Positions 17,287 to 25,986 of a stretch of 64,000 nucleotides of DNA are shown one piece after another. The DNA is from Pseudomonas nitroreducens (GTDB lineage: Bacteria > Pseudomonadota > Gammaproteobacteria > Pseudomonadales > Pseudomonadaceae). Position 1 is the first letter of the stretch, and every line of letters begins with the position of its first letter. The stretch lies in NCBI RefSeq assembly GCF_014204515.1, contig NZ_JACHLI010000011.1, positions 138,793 through 202,792 on the forward strand. Direction: 5' to 3'. Below the pieces are notes generated by a model, which saw only the letters and a list, made by a program, of their open reading frames with translations, was not told the DNA's origin and made no database searches. Made by a program: the position numbers and the translations under genes.

Positions 17287-17652
17287 GTGAAAGCTGTCGC
17301 TGTGGCCGCACTGCTGCTTTCTCTGGGCGCCGCGCAGGCCGCGAATGCGGGGGACTGGCAGGTCTGCCAGCTGGAAGTGGAGATCACCGGGACGCTGAAG
17401 CAGCCCGTACGGGGGCTGCAGGGCCGCGTGCAGTCGGCCAAGCCACGCTCCGCCGGCACCCAGTGCCCGAGCCAGGGCGAACTGATCGCCTTCGAACCGG
17501 AAACTGCCGACTGGCAGAGCCGCATCCCACGCAAGCACTGGCCCGCGCCGGGGCAACGGGTGTGGATGCGCTATCAGTACCTTGATGGGTGGTGCAAGCG
17601 TGATGGCAACGATGGGCCGTGTCGGATCGAGCATTATCCGATGGGGTGGTAG
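17287..17652 (+). CDS. Small exported protein of unknown function
   Basis: The 121-residue product starts at a GTG (17287) that follows AAGGAG at ideal distance and begins a clear signal peptide, VAVAALLLSLGAAQAANA. The mature part is about 100 residues with four cysteines (VCQLEV, TQCPSQ, GWCKRD, GPCRIE), which could form two disulfides in the periplasm. The frame is open upstream to 17167 but without a signal sequence. No family is recognised. It stands alone between the DUF2087 gene and a repeat-rich gap. Confidence 0.7.
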   Translation: MKAVAVAALLLSLGAAQAANAGDWQVCQLEVEITGTLKQPVRGLQGRVQSAKPRSAGTQCPSQGELIAFEPETADWQSRIPRKHWPAPGQRVWMRYQYLDGWCKRDGNDGPCRIEHYPMGW

Positions 17653-17813
17653 CTGGAGAGCGCCGCCTCGCGCCGATCGCGGTCCTACGCGGGCGCTGCG
17701 TATCGGCATTTCCCGGCCAGGGCGTAATCCCTCCGCGATGGATTTCGCGGACAAGGTCCGCTCCTACCCCATCCCACCATCGCGCTCCCGTCCGGGACAT
17801 GCGTCGGGCGATG

Positions 17814-17837
17814 GTTCGCGAGCAAGCTCGCTCCTAC
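17814..17837. repeat. Single REP core
   Basis: This is one copy of the REP sequence GTTCGCGAGCAAGCTCGCTC followed by CTAC. No inverted partner is close by, unlike the other REP sites in the window. Confidence 0.85.
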
Positions 17838-17930
17838 AGGAAAAGCGTCCTCCCACACTCGGCTTTGGCTTTGGCTTTAAAAGTCTTCCAGGGAAACAGC
17901 CAAGCGCTCCGGGCCGCCCCTTTCAGGAGG

Positions 17931-18039
17931 CCTCGTTGAAGCGGAGTTTCAGGGGTTGAGCGGCATGGATGCCGCGAGAGCGTTGTCGGGCCAGGGATGG
18001 CCCGTCAACGCGTGCCCCTGAAACTTCGCTTCAACGAGG
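17931..18039. repeat. Long inverted repeat with two internal hairpins
   Basis: The 25-base arms 17931-17955 and 18015-18039 are complementary with one mismatch. Between them two further perfect hairpins can form: GCGGCAT..ATGCCGC and CGGGCCA..TGGCCCG. The whole would fold as a branched, cloverleaf-like structure in DNA or RNA. It encodes no protein and is probably a dispersed element related to non-autonomous repeats. Confidence 0.7.
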
Positions 18040-18042
18040 GAA

Positions 18043-18062
18043 TTTTTCGCCTAAGCGAAAAA
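18043..18062. terminator. Hairpin with T- and A-runs
   Basis: TTTTTCGC and GCGAAAAA form a perfect eight-base stem around CTAA. It could terminate transcripts coming from either side of the gap. Confidence 0.55.
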
Positions 18063-18293
18063 CCGGATGGAGGGGCAAGCCTTCTTGGTTACTTCTTCGG
18101 CGTTTGGAAGAAGTGACTCGCCGAGAGGCGAAACAAGAGGCCAGCGCATGCGCCGAAGCGGCGCAGAAACTCCCATGCCAATGCATCCCATCACTCGCCT
18201 AAGAGCGCGTACGCAGGAGCTCGCGCGAGCAAGTGAAGTGCATCGGCCACATAAGCACATCGCGGACGGAGTCCGCTCCTACGATCATGCAGG

Positions 18294-18728
18294 TCAGCCG
18301 CGCACCAGGACTTCCATCGCCTCGCGCAACCCCGGCGGAATCGCCACCGGCCGATTGCTCTGCCGATCCACGAATACGTGCACGAACTTCCCCGCCGCAC
18401 AGGCCAGTTCTTCACCCTCGAGGAAAATCGCCAACTCGTACTGCACCGAGCTGTTGCCCAGCTTGCCGACCCGCAGGCCGACCTCGATGCGCTCGGGGAA
18501 GGCCACCGGCGCGAAGTAGTCGCAGCTGGAGCTGACCACGAACCCCACCACCTCGCCATCGTGGATATCCAGCCCGCCGCGCTCGATCAGGTAGGTGTTC
18601 ACGGCGGTGTCGAAGAAGCCGTAATAGGTCACGTTGTTCACATGGCCGTAGATGTCGTTGTCGTGCCAGCGTGTGGTGATCGGCTGGAAGTGCGCGTAAT
18701 CCGCGCGGCTGGGGTGCTGTTCGCTCAT
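18294..18728 (-). CDS. Acyl-CoA thioesterase, 4-hydroxybenzoyl-CoA (hot-dog) family
   Basis: The 144-residue protein has the hot-dog fold signature TRWHDNDIYGHVNNVTYYGF at about residues 19-38, in which the Asp of HDNDIYGHVNN is the catalytic acid of the 4HBT/YbgC-like group. It hydrolyses an acyl-CoA in the cytoplasm; the acyl group is not evident. It starts seven bases after the stop of the iron alcohol dehydrogenase gene, on the same strand, so the two are probably co-transcribed. This suggests a link between aldehyde/alcohol and acyl-CoA turnover. Confidence 0.9.
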   Translation of the reverse strand: MSEQHPSRADYAHFQPITTRWHDNDIYGHVNNVTYYGFFDTAVNTYLIERGGLDIHDGEVVGFVVSSSCDYFAPVAFPERIEVGLRVGKLGNSSVQYELAIFLEGEELACAAGKFVHVFVDRQSNRPVAIPPGLREAMEVLVRG

Positions 18729-18735
18729 CGGGGTC

Positions 18736-19893
18736 TCAGAAGGCGGCTCGGTAGATGGCCAGCGCGTCGCTCTCGCTGACTTCGCGGGGATTATTCACCA
18801 GCAGGCGCTGCTGCAACATCGCATCGGCAGCCAGGCGCGGCAGCGAGTCTTCCGGCACGCCGGCATCGCGCAGGCGCGAGGGCAGGCCGCTGCGCGGGCT
18901 GAGGTCGGCCAGTTCGGCGATGAACTGCTCGGTGCGATCGGCGTCATGGCGCAGGCGTTCGCCCAGCAGCAGCGGCGCCAGCTCGGCATAGAAGGTGCCG
19001 GCGCTGGGGGCGTTGAAGCGGATCACCTCGGGCAGCACCAGCGCATTGCTCAGCCCGTGGGGAATATGGAAGTGCCCGCCCAGCGGGTAGGCCAGCGCGT
19101 GCACGGCAGCCACCGGAGCGTTGGCGAAGGCCTGGCCGGCCAGGCAGGCGCCCAGCAGCATGGCCTGGCGCGCCTCGCGGTTGCGCCCGTTGTGCACCGC
19201 CTCGTCGAGATTCAGCGCCAGCAGGCGCAGGGCCTCGCGGGCCAGCAGGTCGGACAGCGGGTTCTTCTTCAGCTTGCTGGTGTAGGCCTCGATGGCGTGG
19301 ACCATGGCGTCGATGCCGGTGGCGGCGGTGACCGCCGGCGGCAGACCGAGGGTGAGGTCGGCGTCGAGCACGGCCAGGTCCGGCAGCAGGTGCGGGCTGA
19401 CCACGCCCATCTTGGTGGTCTCGCCGGTGGTGACGATGGCGATCGGCGTGACCTCCGAGCCAGTGCCGGCGGTGGTCGGCACCTGGATCAGCGGCAGGCG
19501 CGGGCCGCGCGCGTTGCCGACGCCGAAGACATCCTTGAGATTCTGGGTCGCCAGCGGATGAGCCAGCAGCGCCACCAGCTTGGCGACGTCCATCGAGCTG
19601 CCGCCGCCATAGCCGATCACCAGTTGCGCGGCCATCCGCCGCGCCTGCTCCGAGGCTTCCAGTACGATGCTTTCCGGCGGATCGGCCAGTACCTGGTCGA
19701 AGACTTCCACCGCCACGCCGACCGCCGCGAAGCCCGGCAACACGCCGTCGAGCATGTTCAGGCGGGTAATGCCGGGGTCGGTGACGATGAGCACGCGCTG
19801 GGCGCCGCGCTCGCGACAGAGTTCACCCAGTCGGGCGGCGGAGCCACTCTCGCAGAGGATCTGCGCAGTGGTGGCGAAGCTGAAAGGCTGCAT
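18736..19893 (-). CDS. Iron-containing alcohol dehydrogenase
   Basis: The 385-residue group III alcohol dehydrogenase interconverts an alcohol and an aldehyde with NAD(P)H. It shows the nucleotide-binding GYGGGSSMDVAKL at about residues 92-104 and the TAGTGSEVTP block near 137-146. Metal-ligand motifs DAMVHAIEAY and HIPHGLSNALVLP follow. The start was placed at the ATG of MQPFSFATT (19893), which follows GGGGA; the frame is open to 19941. It leads the two-gene unit with the thioesterase. The substrate is unknown. Confidence 0.92.
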   Translation of the reverse strand: MQPFSFATTAQILCESGSAARLGELCRERGAQRVLIVTDPGITRLNMLDGVLPGFAAVGVAVEVFDQVLADPPESIVLEASEQARRMAAQLVIGYGGGSSMDVAKLVALLAHPLATQNLKDVFGVGNARGPRLPLIQVPTTAGTGSEVTPIAIVTTGETTKMGVVSPHLLPDLAVLDADLTLGLPPAVTAATGIDAMVHAIEAYTSKLKKNPLSDLLAREALRLLALNLDEAVHNGRNREARQAMLLGACLAGQAFANAPVAAVHALAYPLGGHFHIPHGLSNALVLPEVIRFNAPSAGTFYAELAPLLLGERLRHDADRTEQFIAELADLSPRSGLPSRLRDAGVPEDSLPRLAADAMLQQRLLVNNPREVSESDALAIYRAAF

Positions 19894-20202
19894 GACGGTC
19901 CCCGGTTCTTGTCGTTGTACGGCGGAAAATCCGTTGGCCACCGCTCGGCGGCCAGCCGGGGGAGCATAGCAACGCGAGGGACACCCATGAAACCTTGTAC
20001 CGCCAGGCGAAACCGTTATTCACCAGATGAATGCACGCATGCCGTTACCGCTACAGACAATCTCCGCCACATCGCAGATAGCGATAGCGGTAAAACGTGC
20101 CAGGTTAACCAGCGGCCAGATCCGGCTCGTCAAGGCCGCATTCCAGGCTCCGGACAATCGCCGCAAACCCTAGAATGGAGCGGCTGACAATAACAACAAC
20201 GA
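19894..20202. other. Divergent intergenic region, iron ADH / LysR
   Basis: The 309 bases hold no gene I can support. The stretch must carry the promoters of the two divergent genes, and the LysR protein may bind here. No clear -35/-10 pair or palindrome could be assigned with confidence. Confidence 0.5.
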
Positions 20203-21129
20203 GTGGATACACCCGCCTTGAAAATCCAACCGCTTCCGCCGCTGAACAGCCTACTGGCCTTCGAGTGCGCGGCCCGCCATCTCAGCTTTACCCAGGCCGC
20301 CCAGGAGCTGAACGTTACCCAGGGCGCCATCAGTCGCCAGATCCGCCTGCTCGAGGATTACCTGGGCCGGCAGCTGTTCGAGAGAACCACGCGGACCATC
20401 AACCTGACGCCCAGTGGCGCCCAGTACCACGAAACCGTCCGTGACAGCCTGCTGCACCTCGCCCGCGCGACCGGGGAAATACGCCAATGGCAGGGCGGCC
20501 AGCAGGTGACCGTGGCCACCAGCACGGCAATGGCCTCTCTCTGGTTGCTGCCCAAGGTCGCCGAGTTCCAGAACCAGCATGAGGCGATCGACCTGAGAAT
20601 CGTGGCCCTCGACCACGTGAAGGACTACGCGCGGCTCAACTGTGACCTGGCGCTGTACTACTGCAGTTCGCCGCCCAGGGCGATGGAAGTCACGCCGCTG
20701 TTCTCGGAGGAGATCTACCTGGTCTGCAGCCCGAACTACCTGGCCAAGCATCCGGAACTCTCAACCGTGGAAGGCCTGTCCAGTTGCACCTGGCTCTGGC
20801 TGGAAGACTCGCAGCGCGACTGGATCGGCTGGCCGGAATGGTTGCGCCGTACCGGGCATGCGTCCCTCACACCCAGGCACCGGGTGAACATCAATAGCTA
20901 CGGCATGCTGATTCAGACCGCCATCAGCGGCCAAGGCGTCGCGCTGGCGTGGAACCGCCTCGTCGACGATGCCTTGAGCACGGGCGCACTGGTCAGGCCC
21001 AATGCCGCCGTGTTGCAGACCGATGCGACCTTCTGCCTGCTGGAATCCCTCAACGGTCATGGCCAACGGCAAAGCGTGCGGCTATTCCGCGAATGGCTGA
21101 TGGGGCAGCCGTCGGTGCGCGGCCAGTGA
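20203..21129 (+). CDS. LysR-family regulator, GcvA-like
   Basis: The 308-residue protein has the GcvA-type helix-turn-helix (LSFTQAAQELNVTQGAISRQ) at about residues 27-46, preceded by PPLNSLLAFECAARH. A LysR effector domain follows. The start is a GTG at 20203. It converges on the BCCT transporter gene, with a hairpin terminator between. It could regulate the divergent iron ADH gene or the catabolic island to its right. GcvA relatives control many amine and amino-acid genes, so control of the island is plausible but unproven. Confidence 0.9.
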   Translation: MDTPALKIQPLPPLNSLLAFECAARHLSFTQAAQELNVTQGAISRQIRLLEDYLGRQLFERTTRTINLTPSGAQYHETVRDSLLHLARATGEIRQWQGGQQVTVATSTAMASLWLLPKVAEFQNQHEAIDLRIVALDHVKDYARLNCDLALYYCSSPPRAMEVTPLFSEEIYLVCSPNYLAKHPELSTVEGLSSCTWLWLEDSQRDWIGWPEWLRRTGHASLTPRHRVNINSYGMLIQTAISGQGVALAWNRLVDDALSTGALVRPNAAVLQTDATFCLLESLNGHGQRQSVRLFREWLMGQPSVRGQ

Positions 21130-21160
21130 GCCACCCCGCCCGGGCGCTGGGCTGAAACGG

Positions 21161-21196
21161 CCAACGCCGCTGGCTTTCGACCAGCGGCGTTGGTTC
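21161..21196. terminator. Bidirectional terminator between LysR and BCCT genes
   Basis: CCAACGCCGCTGG (21161-21173) pairs perfectly with CCAGCGGCGTTGG (21181-21193) over a seven-base loop and is followed by TTCT. It separates two convergent genes. Confidence 0.9.
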
Positions 21197-21220
21197 TGTG
21201 AGGTGGCTGGGAGGCCAGGG

Positions 21221-22924
21221 TCAGCCGGCTTTTCGGGCGCTCAATGCGCTCTGAACAGCCGCGCCCAGCACCGTTCCACGACGAAACGGGACACCCTCCG
21301 GGGAAACTTCCTGAAGCCGTGCACCACCACCCGGCGGATGCTCGGGCAGGCCGTCGGGCCTTTCCTGCCGCAGGGTGCGGATCAGGGTGTAAGCCATGAC
21401 CGTCATCAGAATGGCGATCGGCAGGCCGACGGCGATGCTCGCCATCTGGATCGCCTTGAGCCCTCCAGCCAGCAGCAGCCCAGCAGCGATGGCACCTTCG
21501 AGAACGCACCAGAGCAGCCTGATCCAGTTGGGCGGGTTGGTACTGCCCAGGGCATTCAGGGTGCAGAGTACCTGGGTGCCGGCATCCGCCGTGGTCACGA
21601 AGTGCACCGCCAGCAGCAGGCAGACCAGCACCGAAAGCGCAGCGCCGACCGCAGGACCATCCAGTTCTCCCAGCAGGGTGAACATGGCGGCCGTGGTTTC
21701 CTTCTGGGTCGCGAGCAGGACGGTGCCGCCTTCGAACCTGGCCTGATCCTGACCGACAACAGTGTTCGCCGCCTCCTGCTGATAGTGCTGGCGGTCGACC
21801 TGCTCGCTCTTCAGCGCGGCACCGCCGAACACGGACATCCACAGAATGGTCACCAGTGTCGGTACGAAGAGCGCACCAATGATCAGCTCGCGAATGCGGC
21901 GGCCCCTGGAGATGCGCGCGATGAACAGCCCCACGAACGGCCCCCAGGTCATCCACCAAGGCCAGTAGAACGCCGTCCACCAGTTCTGCCACTGGCTGTC
22001 CTTCTGGGTGTCCATCCACAGGCTCAGGCCGGGCAGGTTCTGCAGGTAATCCCCGGTGGACTCGAACATCAGGTTGAGGATGTAGCGCGTCGGGCCGATG
22101 GCCAGGACCACCAGCATCAACAGGAAAGACAGGTACATGTTCAGCGTGGATATCCGCTTCATGCCCCGCGAGAGTCCGGCCAGCAGGGACACCGAGGCGA
22201 TGAGGGTAACCACCAGGATGATCGACAGCTGCAGGGCGATGCTGACCGGCAGGCCGAAGACCTGGTGCAGCCCGGTGTTGATCTGCGCGACACCCAGGCC
22301 CAGCGACTGCGACACGCCGAACGCGGTGATTGCCACCCCGAGGATATCGACGGTGTGGCCGATCCAGCCGTAGATCCGCTCGCCGATCAGCGGATAGAGA
22401 ATGGAGCGCAGCGCCAGCGGCAGCCCCCGCCGGTAGGCGAAGTACGCCAGGCTCAAGCCGATCAGGGTGAAGATGGCCCAGGGATGCAGGCCCCAGTGGA
22501 ACAGGGTGATGCGCATCGCCGCCGTGGCCGCCTCGTCAGTCAGTCCGGCGGCGAAAGGGTTGCTGGCGTAGTGCAGCATGGGTTCGGCGACCGACCAGAA
22601 GATCAGGCCGATGCCCATCCCGGCACTGAACAGCATGGCGATCCAGGAGGCGAAGCTGAATTCCGGCTCGTCACCCTCAGCGCCCAGCTTCAGGTCGCCA
22701 TAGCGACTGGCCGTCAGGTACAGCAACAGGCAGAGCACCACGCTGACCAGCGCCAGGTAATACCACTTGAAGTTGTCGAGGATGAAACCGGAGGTCGTTT
22801 CGAAGGTTTTCGCCGCCTGTTCACCGCTGAACGCGCAGAACAGCACGAAGGCAATCACGGTCACGATCGAAGTCAGGGTTACTTTCGGATTGAGGCCTTT
22901 GAGCAGGCCCGATTCAGCACGCAT
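21221..22924 (-). CDS. BCCT-family transporter (betaine/carnitine/choline type)
   Basis: This 567-residue inner-membrane symporter has twelve hydrophobic segments and BCCT signatures: FSAGMGIGLIFWSVAEPM at about residues 98-115, the tryptophan-rich WTAFYWPWWMTWGPFVGLFI, and RISRGRRIRELI directly after. The family imports quaternary ammonium compounds such as choline, glycine betaine or carnitine with Na+ or H+. It diverges from the Rieske oxygenase gene across a 408-base AT-rich gap, so it is the likely uptake system for the substrate of that cluster. Which compound is carried cannot be told from sequence. Confidence 0.93.
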   Translation of the reverse strand: MRAESGLLKGLNPKVTLTSIVTVIAFVLFCAFSGEQAAKTFETTSGFILDNFKWYYLALVSVVLCLLLYLTASRYGDLKLGAEGDEPEFSFASWIAMLFSAGMGIGLIFWSVAEPMLHYASNPFAAGLTDEAATAAMRITLFHWGLHPWAIFTLIGLSLAYFAYRRGLPLALRSILYPLIGERIYGWIGHTVDILGVAITAFGVSQSLGLGVAQINTGLHQVFGLPVSIALQLSIILVVTLIASVSLLAGLSRGMKRISTLNMYLSFLLMLVVLAIGPTRYILNLMFESTGDYLQNLPGLSLWMDTQKDSQWQNWWTAFYWPWWMTWGPFVGLFIARISRGRRIRELIIGALFVPTLVTILWMSVFGGAALKSEQVDRQHYQQEAANTVVGQDQARFEGGTVLLATQKETTAAMFTLLGELDGPAVGAALSVLVCLLLAVHFVTTADAGTQVLCTLNALGSTNPPNWIRLLWCVLEGAIAAGLLLAGGLKAIQMASIAVGLPIAILMTVMAYTLIRTLRQERPDGLPEHPPGGGARLQEVSPEGVPFRRGTVLGAAVQSALSARKAG

Positions 22925-23332
22925 ATCCAGTCCCCATTTATTCTTGTTCAGGGCTTTTTGGTCGAGTGAACGAGGCCGTTGGCCGGCCTCTGAGGGCGAT
23001 CAGGAAAATTCGCCTCACTCTGCAGTGACCCTGGTGCGCACGGCTCCAGGGCGTGGCCACAACATGGTGGAGACGGCAGAGCCGAACAACTCATTTCTCC
23101 TCATCAATTAATTACCAAAATGCATTAATCGAAAAAGTCTCACAACCCGCCAGTACGCCTATATGACTTGAACTAAGCTGAACAATCGATTTATTAATTA
23201 ATGATAAAAAGTAATTAATCAGCTCGAAAAAATCGTTTGTCCGTCCTTCCCTCTCTTGCCGACACTCGCCGCCATGCCGCCGGCCTCAGGGGCCGCGCAT
23301 CCTCCCTCCGTGCCAGCCAAGAGAGAACAACA
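22925..23332. promoter_or_regulatory. AT-rich divergent promoter region, BCCT / Rieske cluster
   Basis: The 408 bases have no gene. The part at 23095-23225 is very rich in A+T compared with the rest of the window and has several near-repeats of TTAATTA/TAATTAAT (around 23104, 23192 and 23211). This is the likely operator and promoter area for both directions. A second part (23230-23320) is G+C-rich leader before the Rieske start. Assignment of single promoter boxes is not possible by eye. Confidence 0.55.
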
Positions 23333-24520
23333 ATGACTTCGACTGCACCCCGCCTGATTCCGACCCACGCCCTGGAAACCATCCTCGCGCCGATCCACCA
23401 GGCCCACGGCCTCACCAACGAGTTCTATACCGAGCAGCGCTATTTCGAGCTGGAGCGCGATCACGTGATGGGACGCAACTGGGCCTGCGTCGGCTTCGCC
23501 AGCGACCTGCCGAAGAACAACTTCGTCAAGCCGGTGGACTTCATGGGGTTGCCGCTGCTGCTGATGCGCAACCGCGAAGGCGTGCTGCAGGTTTTCCATA
23601 ACGTCTGCAGCCATCGTGGCGTCAAGCTGGTACGCGAAGCCGGAGAAATCCAGGGCGTGATCCGCTGCCCCTACCATTCCTGGACCTACGACCTGAACGG
23701 CGCGCTGAAGGGCACGCCGCACGTCGGCGGCATCAACCAGCACAAGGACGAACGCTTCGCCTGCGAGAAACACGGCCTCAAGGCCCTGCGCAGCGCCATC
23801 TGGATGGACATGGTGTTCGTCAACCTCAGCGGCGATGCGCCGGAGCTGCAAGAGCAGCTGGCGCCGCTGACCGAGCGCTGGAGCCAGTTCCTCGGCACCA
23901 ACGGTATGAGCCTGTTGCGCCGGGAAGCCACCAGCGGCGCCTTGAGCATCAAGGTCGACTGCAACTGGAAGCTGGCGGTGGAGAACTACTGCGAGTCCTA
24001 CCATCTGCCCTGGGTGCACCCGTCGCTGAACAGCTACTCGCGCCTGGAAGACCACTACAACATCCTGTTCGACCGGTTCGCCGGCCAGGGCAGCCATGCC
24101 TACAACCTGTCGGATGTCGCCGGCACGCACCTGCCGATCTTCCCATCCTGGCCGCAGGACCGCCTGCGTACCGCCGAATACGTGGCGTTCTTCCCCAACG
24201 TGCTGCTGGGCATCCAGGCCGACCACGCCTTCGCCATGATGCTCGAACCCGTCGCCCCCGGCCGGACCATCGAGCACCTGCGCCTCTTCTATATCGGCGA
24301 CGAAGCCCTGGACGAGCGTTACGAGGCTGCGCGCAAGGCCGTCATGGAGTCCTGGCGCGTGGTGTTCGCCGAGGACATCGCCTCGGTCGAGGGCATGCAA
24401 CTGGGTCGCAGCTCCCCCGGTTACAACGGCGGGGCCTTCTCCCCGGAAATGGACGTGCCCACTCACTATTTCCATCAATGGGCCGCTCGCGAGCTGCTCG
24501 ACTACGCGCAGAAAGCCTGA
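23333..24520 (+). CDS. Rieske non-heme iron oxygenase, alpha subunit (quaternary-amine type)
   Basis: The 395-residue protein is the catalytic subunit of a ring-hydroxylating-type oxygenase. The Rieske [2Fe-2S] ligands are C92-x-H94 and C112-x2-H115. The mononuclear iron site is in NYCESYHLPWVH with H224 and H229. Glu221 stands where aromatic dioxygenases have the bridging Asp; as I recall, carnitine monooxygenase CntA and relatives acting on quaternary amines also use Glu. No small beta subunit is nearby, which fits that group. ATG 23333 follows AGAG; the frame is open from 23237. It leads a six-gene operon and diverges from a BCCT importer. The substrate is inferred, not shown. Confidence 0.9.
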   Translation: MTSTAPRLIPTHALETILAPIHQAHGLTNEFYTEQRYFELERDHVMGRNWACVGFASDLPKNNFVKPVDFMGLPLLLMRNREGVLQVFHNVCSHRGVKLVREAGEIQGVIRCPYHSWTYDLNGALKGTPHVGGINQHKDERFACEKHGLKALRSAIWMDMVFVNLSGDAPELQEQLAPLTERWSQFLGTNGMSLLRREATSGALSIKVDCNWKLAVENYCESYHLPWVHPSLNSYSRLEDHYNILFDRFAGQGSHAYNLSDVAGTHLPIFPSWPQDRLRTAEYVAFFPNVLLGIQADHAFAMMLEPVAPGRTIEHLRLFYIGDEALDERYEAARKAVMESWRVVFAEDIASVEGMQLGRSSPGYNGGAFSPEMDVPTHYFHQWAARELLDYAQKA

Positions 24521-24530
24521 GGTGATCGCC

Positions 24531-25976
24531 ATGCAGACGATCGCCCCGCACTGGCTGAACTACATCGATGGACAGTGGCACGACAGTGGCCAGCGGCTCA
24601 CCGTCCACAATCCCGGCACGACCGAGCCCGTGGCCACCATCGCCCAGGCCACGGTCGCCGACGCGGAGCGCGCCGTGCAGGCGGCGCGCCGCTGCGCCGA
24701 CAGTGGTGAGCTGACTCGCGCACGCCCGGCCCAGCGGGTGGCCTGGCTGCTGGAGGTGGCGGCGCAGATCCGTGCGGTGACCGACGAAGGCGCCTGGGTG
24801 CTGTGCCAGGAGAACGGCAAGTGCCTGCGCGATGCCCGCGACGAATTCGTCGAGGCCGCGCGCTACTTCGAGTACTACGCCGGGATGGCCGACAAGATCG
24901 AGGGGACATCCATCCCCCTGGGCAACGGCTACATGGACTTCACCGTATACGACCCGATGGGCGTATCGCTGCAGATCGTGCCGTGGAACTTCCCGGTGTC
25001 GATCTGCGCCCGCTCGCTGGCGCCAGCGCTGGCCGCCGGCAACGCGGTGGTGATCAAGTCGCCGGAGCTTTCGCCGCTGGGGCTCTGCGTGCTGCTCAAG
25101 GCCATCGAGCGCGCCGGCTTGCCCCGCGGCGCGGTGAACCTGATCTGCGGCCGTGGGCGCGAAGTGGGCGCCTATCTCGCCGGGCATCGTGCGGTCGACC
25201 AGATCGTCTTCACCGGTTCGGTCGGCACCGGCCAGAGCATCCTGCGCAGCGCCGCCGAGCATGCAACGCCCTGTGTGATGGAGTTGGGCGGCAAGTCTGC
25301 GGCGCTGGTCTTCCCCGACCATGACCGCGAGCAACTGCTGGCCAGCGTGCGCAACGGCATCTTCTTCAACGCCGGCCAGGTCTGCTCGGCCATGTCGCGC
25401 CTGCTGGTGCAGCGCTCGCTGTACGAAGAGGTGGTCGCCGACGTCGTCGCCCTGGCCAGGAACCTGAGCGTCGGCATCGGCCAGGACAACCCCGGCCTGA
25501 CCCCGGTGATATCCGCCGGCCAGCTCGCCGGCATCGAAGCCCTGTGCCGGCGCGCCCAGCAGCAAGGCGCGGTGGTCGCTACCGGAGGCGAAGCCATCGG
25601 CGAGGGCTGCGGACACTTCATGGCGGCCACGGTACTGCGCGACATCACCCCGGAAATGGAGATTGCCCAGAGCGAGGTGTTCGGCCCGGTCCTCGCGGTG
25701 ATTCCATTCGACAGCGAGGATGAGGCCATCGCCATCGCCAACGGTACCGACTTCGGCCTGGTCGCCGGCGTCTTCACCCAGGACCTCAACCGCGCACTGC
25801 GATGCGCCCGGCGCCTGCGCGCCGGCCAGGTATTCGTCAACGAATGGTACGCCGGCGGCATCGAGACGCCCTTCGGTGGGGTCGGGCTATCCGGTTTTGG
25901 CCGGGAAAAAGGCCAGGAGGCCCTGTACAGCTACGTCAGGACCAAGAACCTGGCCGTACGCATCAGCGGCGAATGA
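24531..25976 (+). CDS. NAD(P)-dependent aldehyde dehydrogenase
   Basis: The 481-residue protein has the catalytic Cys285 in GQVCSAMSR and the general base Glu251 in MELGGKSAALV. The cofactor-binding region contains PWNFPVSICARSLAPALAAG and FTGSVGTGQSI. The ATG at 24531 was preferred, with GAGG before it; a GTG at 24522 would add three residues. It begins ten bases after the Rieske gene. A Rieske oxygenase plus aldehyde dehydrogenase pair recalls plant choline oxidation and bacterial carnitine cleavage, in which the oxygenase releases an aldehyde. The substrate is not determined. Confidence 0.94.
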   Translation: MQTIAPHWLNYIDGQWHDSGQRLTVHNPGTTEPVATIAQATVADAERAVQAARRCADSGELTRARPAQRVAWLLEVAAQIRAVTDEGAWVLCQENGKCLRDARDEFVEAARYFEYYAGMADKIEGTSIPLGNGYMDFTVYDPMGVSLQIVPWNFPVSICARSLAPALAAGNAVVIKSPELSPLGLCVLLKAIERAGLPRGAVNLICGRGREVGAYLAGHRAVDQIVFTGSVGTGQSILRSAAEHATPCVMELGGKSAALVFPDHDREQLLASVRNGIFFNAGQVCSAMSRLLVQRSLYEEVVADVVALARNLSVGIGQDNPGLTPVISAGQLAGIEALCRRAQQQGAVVATGGEAIGEGCGHFMAATVLRDITPEMEIAQSEVFGPVLAVIPFDSEDEAIAIANGTDFGLVAGVFTQDLNRALRCARRLRAGQVFVNEWYAGGIETPFGGVGLSGFGREKGQEALYSYVRTKNLAVRISGE

Positions 25977-25986
25977 GGGCAGGGCG

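Larger units (their letters stand above)
17653..18293. other. Gene-free repeat-rich gap (about 640 bp)
   Basis: No credible gene is seen. From left to right it holds a short inverted motif GCGGACAAGGTCCGCTCCTA near 17748, one REP core (17814-17837), a 25-bp-arm cloverleaf-like repeat (17931-18039), and a perfect hairpin with T-runs (18043-18062). A stretch around 18085-18165 resembles a sequence widely repeated in Pseudomonas intergenic gaps (TTGGTTACTTCTTCGGCG..., AAGTGACTCGCCG...). A GCGGACGGAGTCCGCTCCTA motif lies near 18265, also found at 38360 and 38678. Open frames here are by-products of the repeats. Confidence 0.75.

Noticed and set aside
17969..18519. Plus-strand frames of 77 and 150 codons in and after the repeat-rich gap
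   Set aside because: They lie in dispersed repeats and opposite the thioesterase gene. Apparent similarity to other Pseudomonas proteins would come from the repeat itself.
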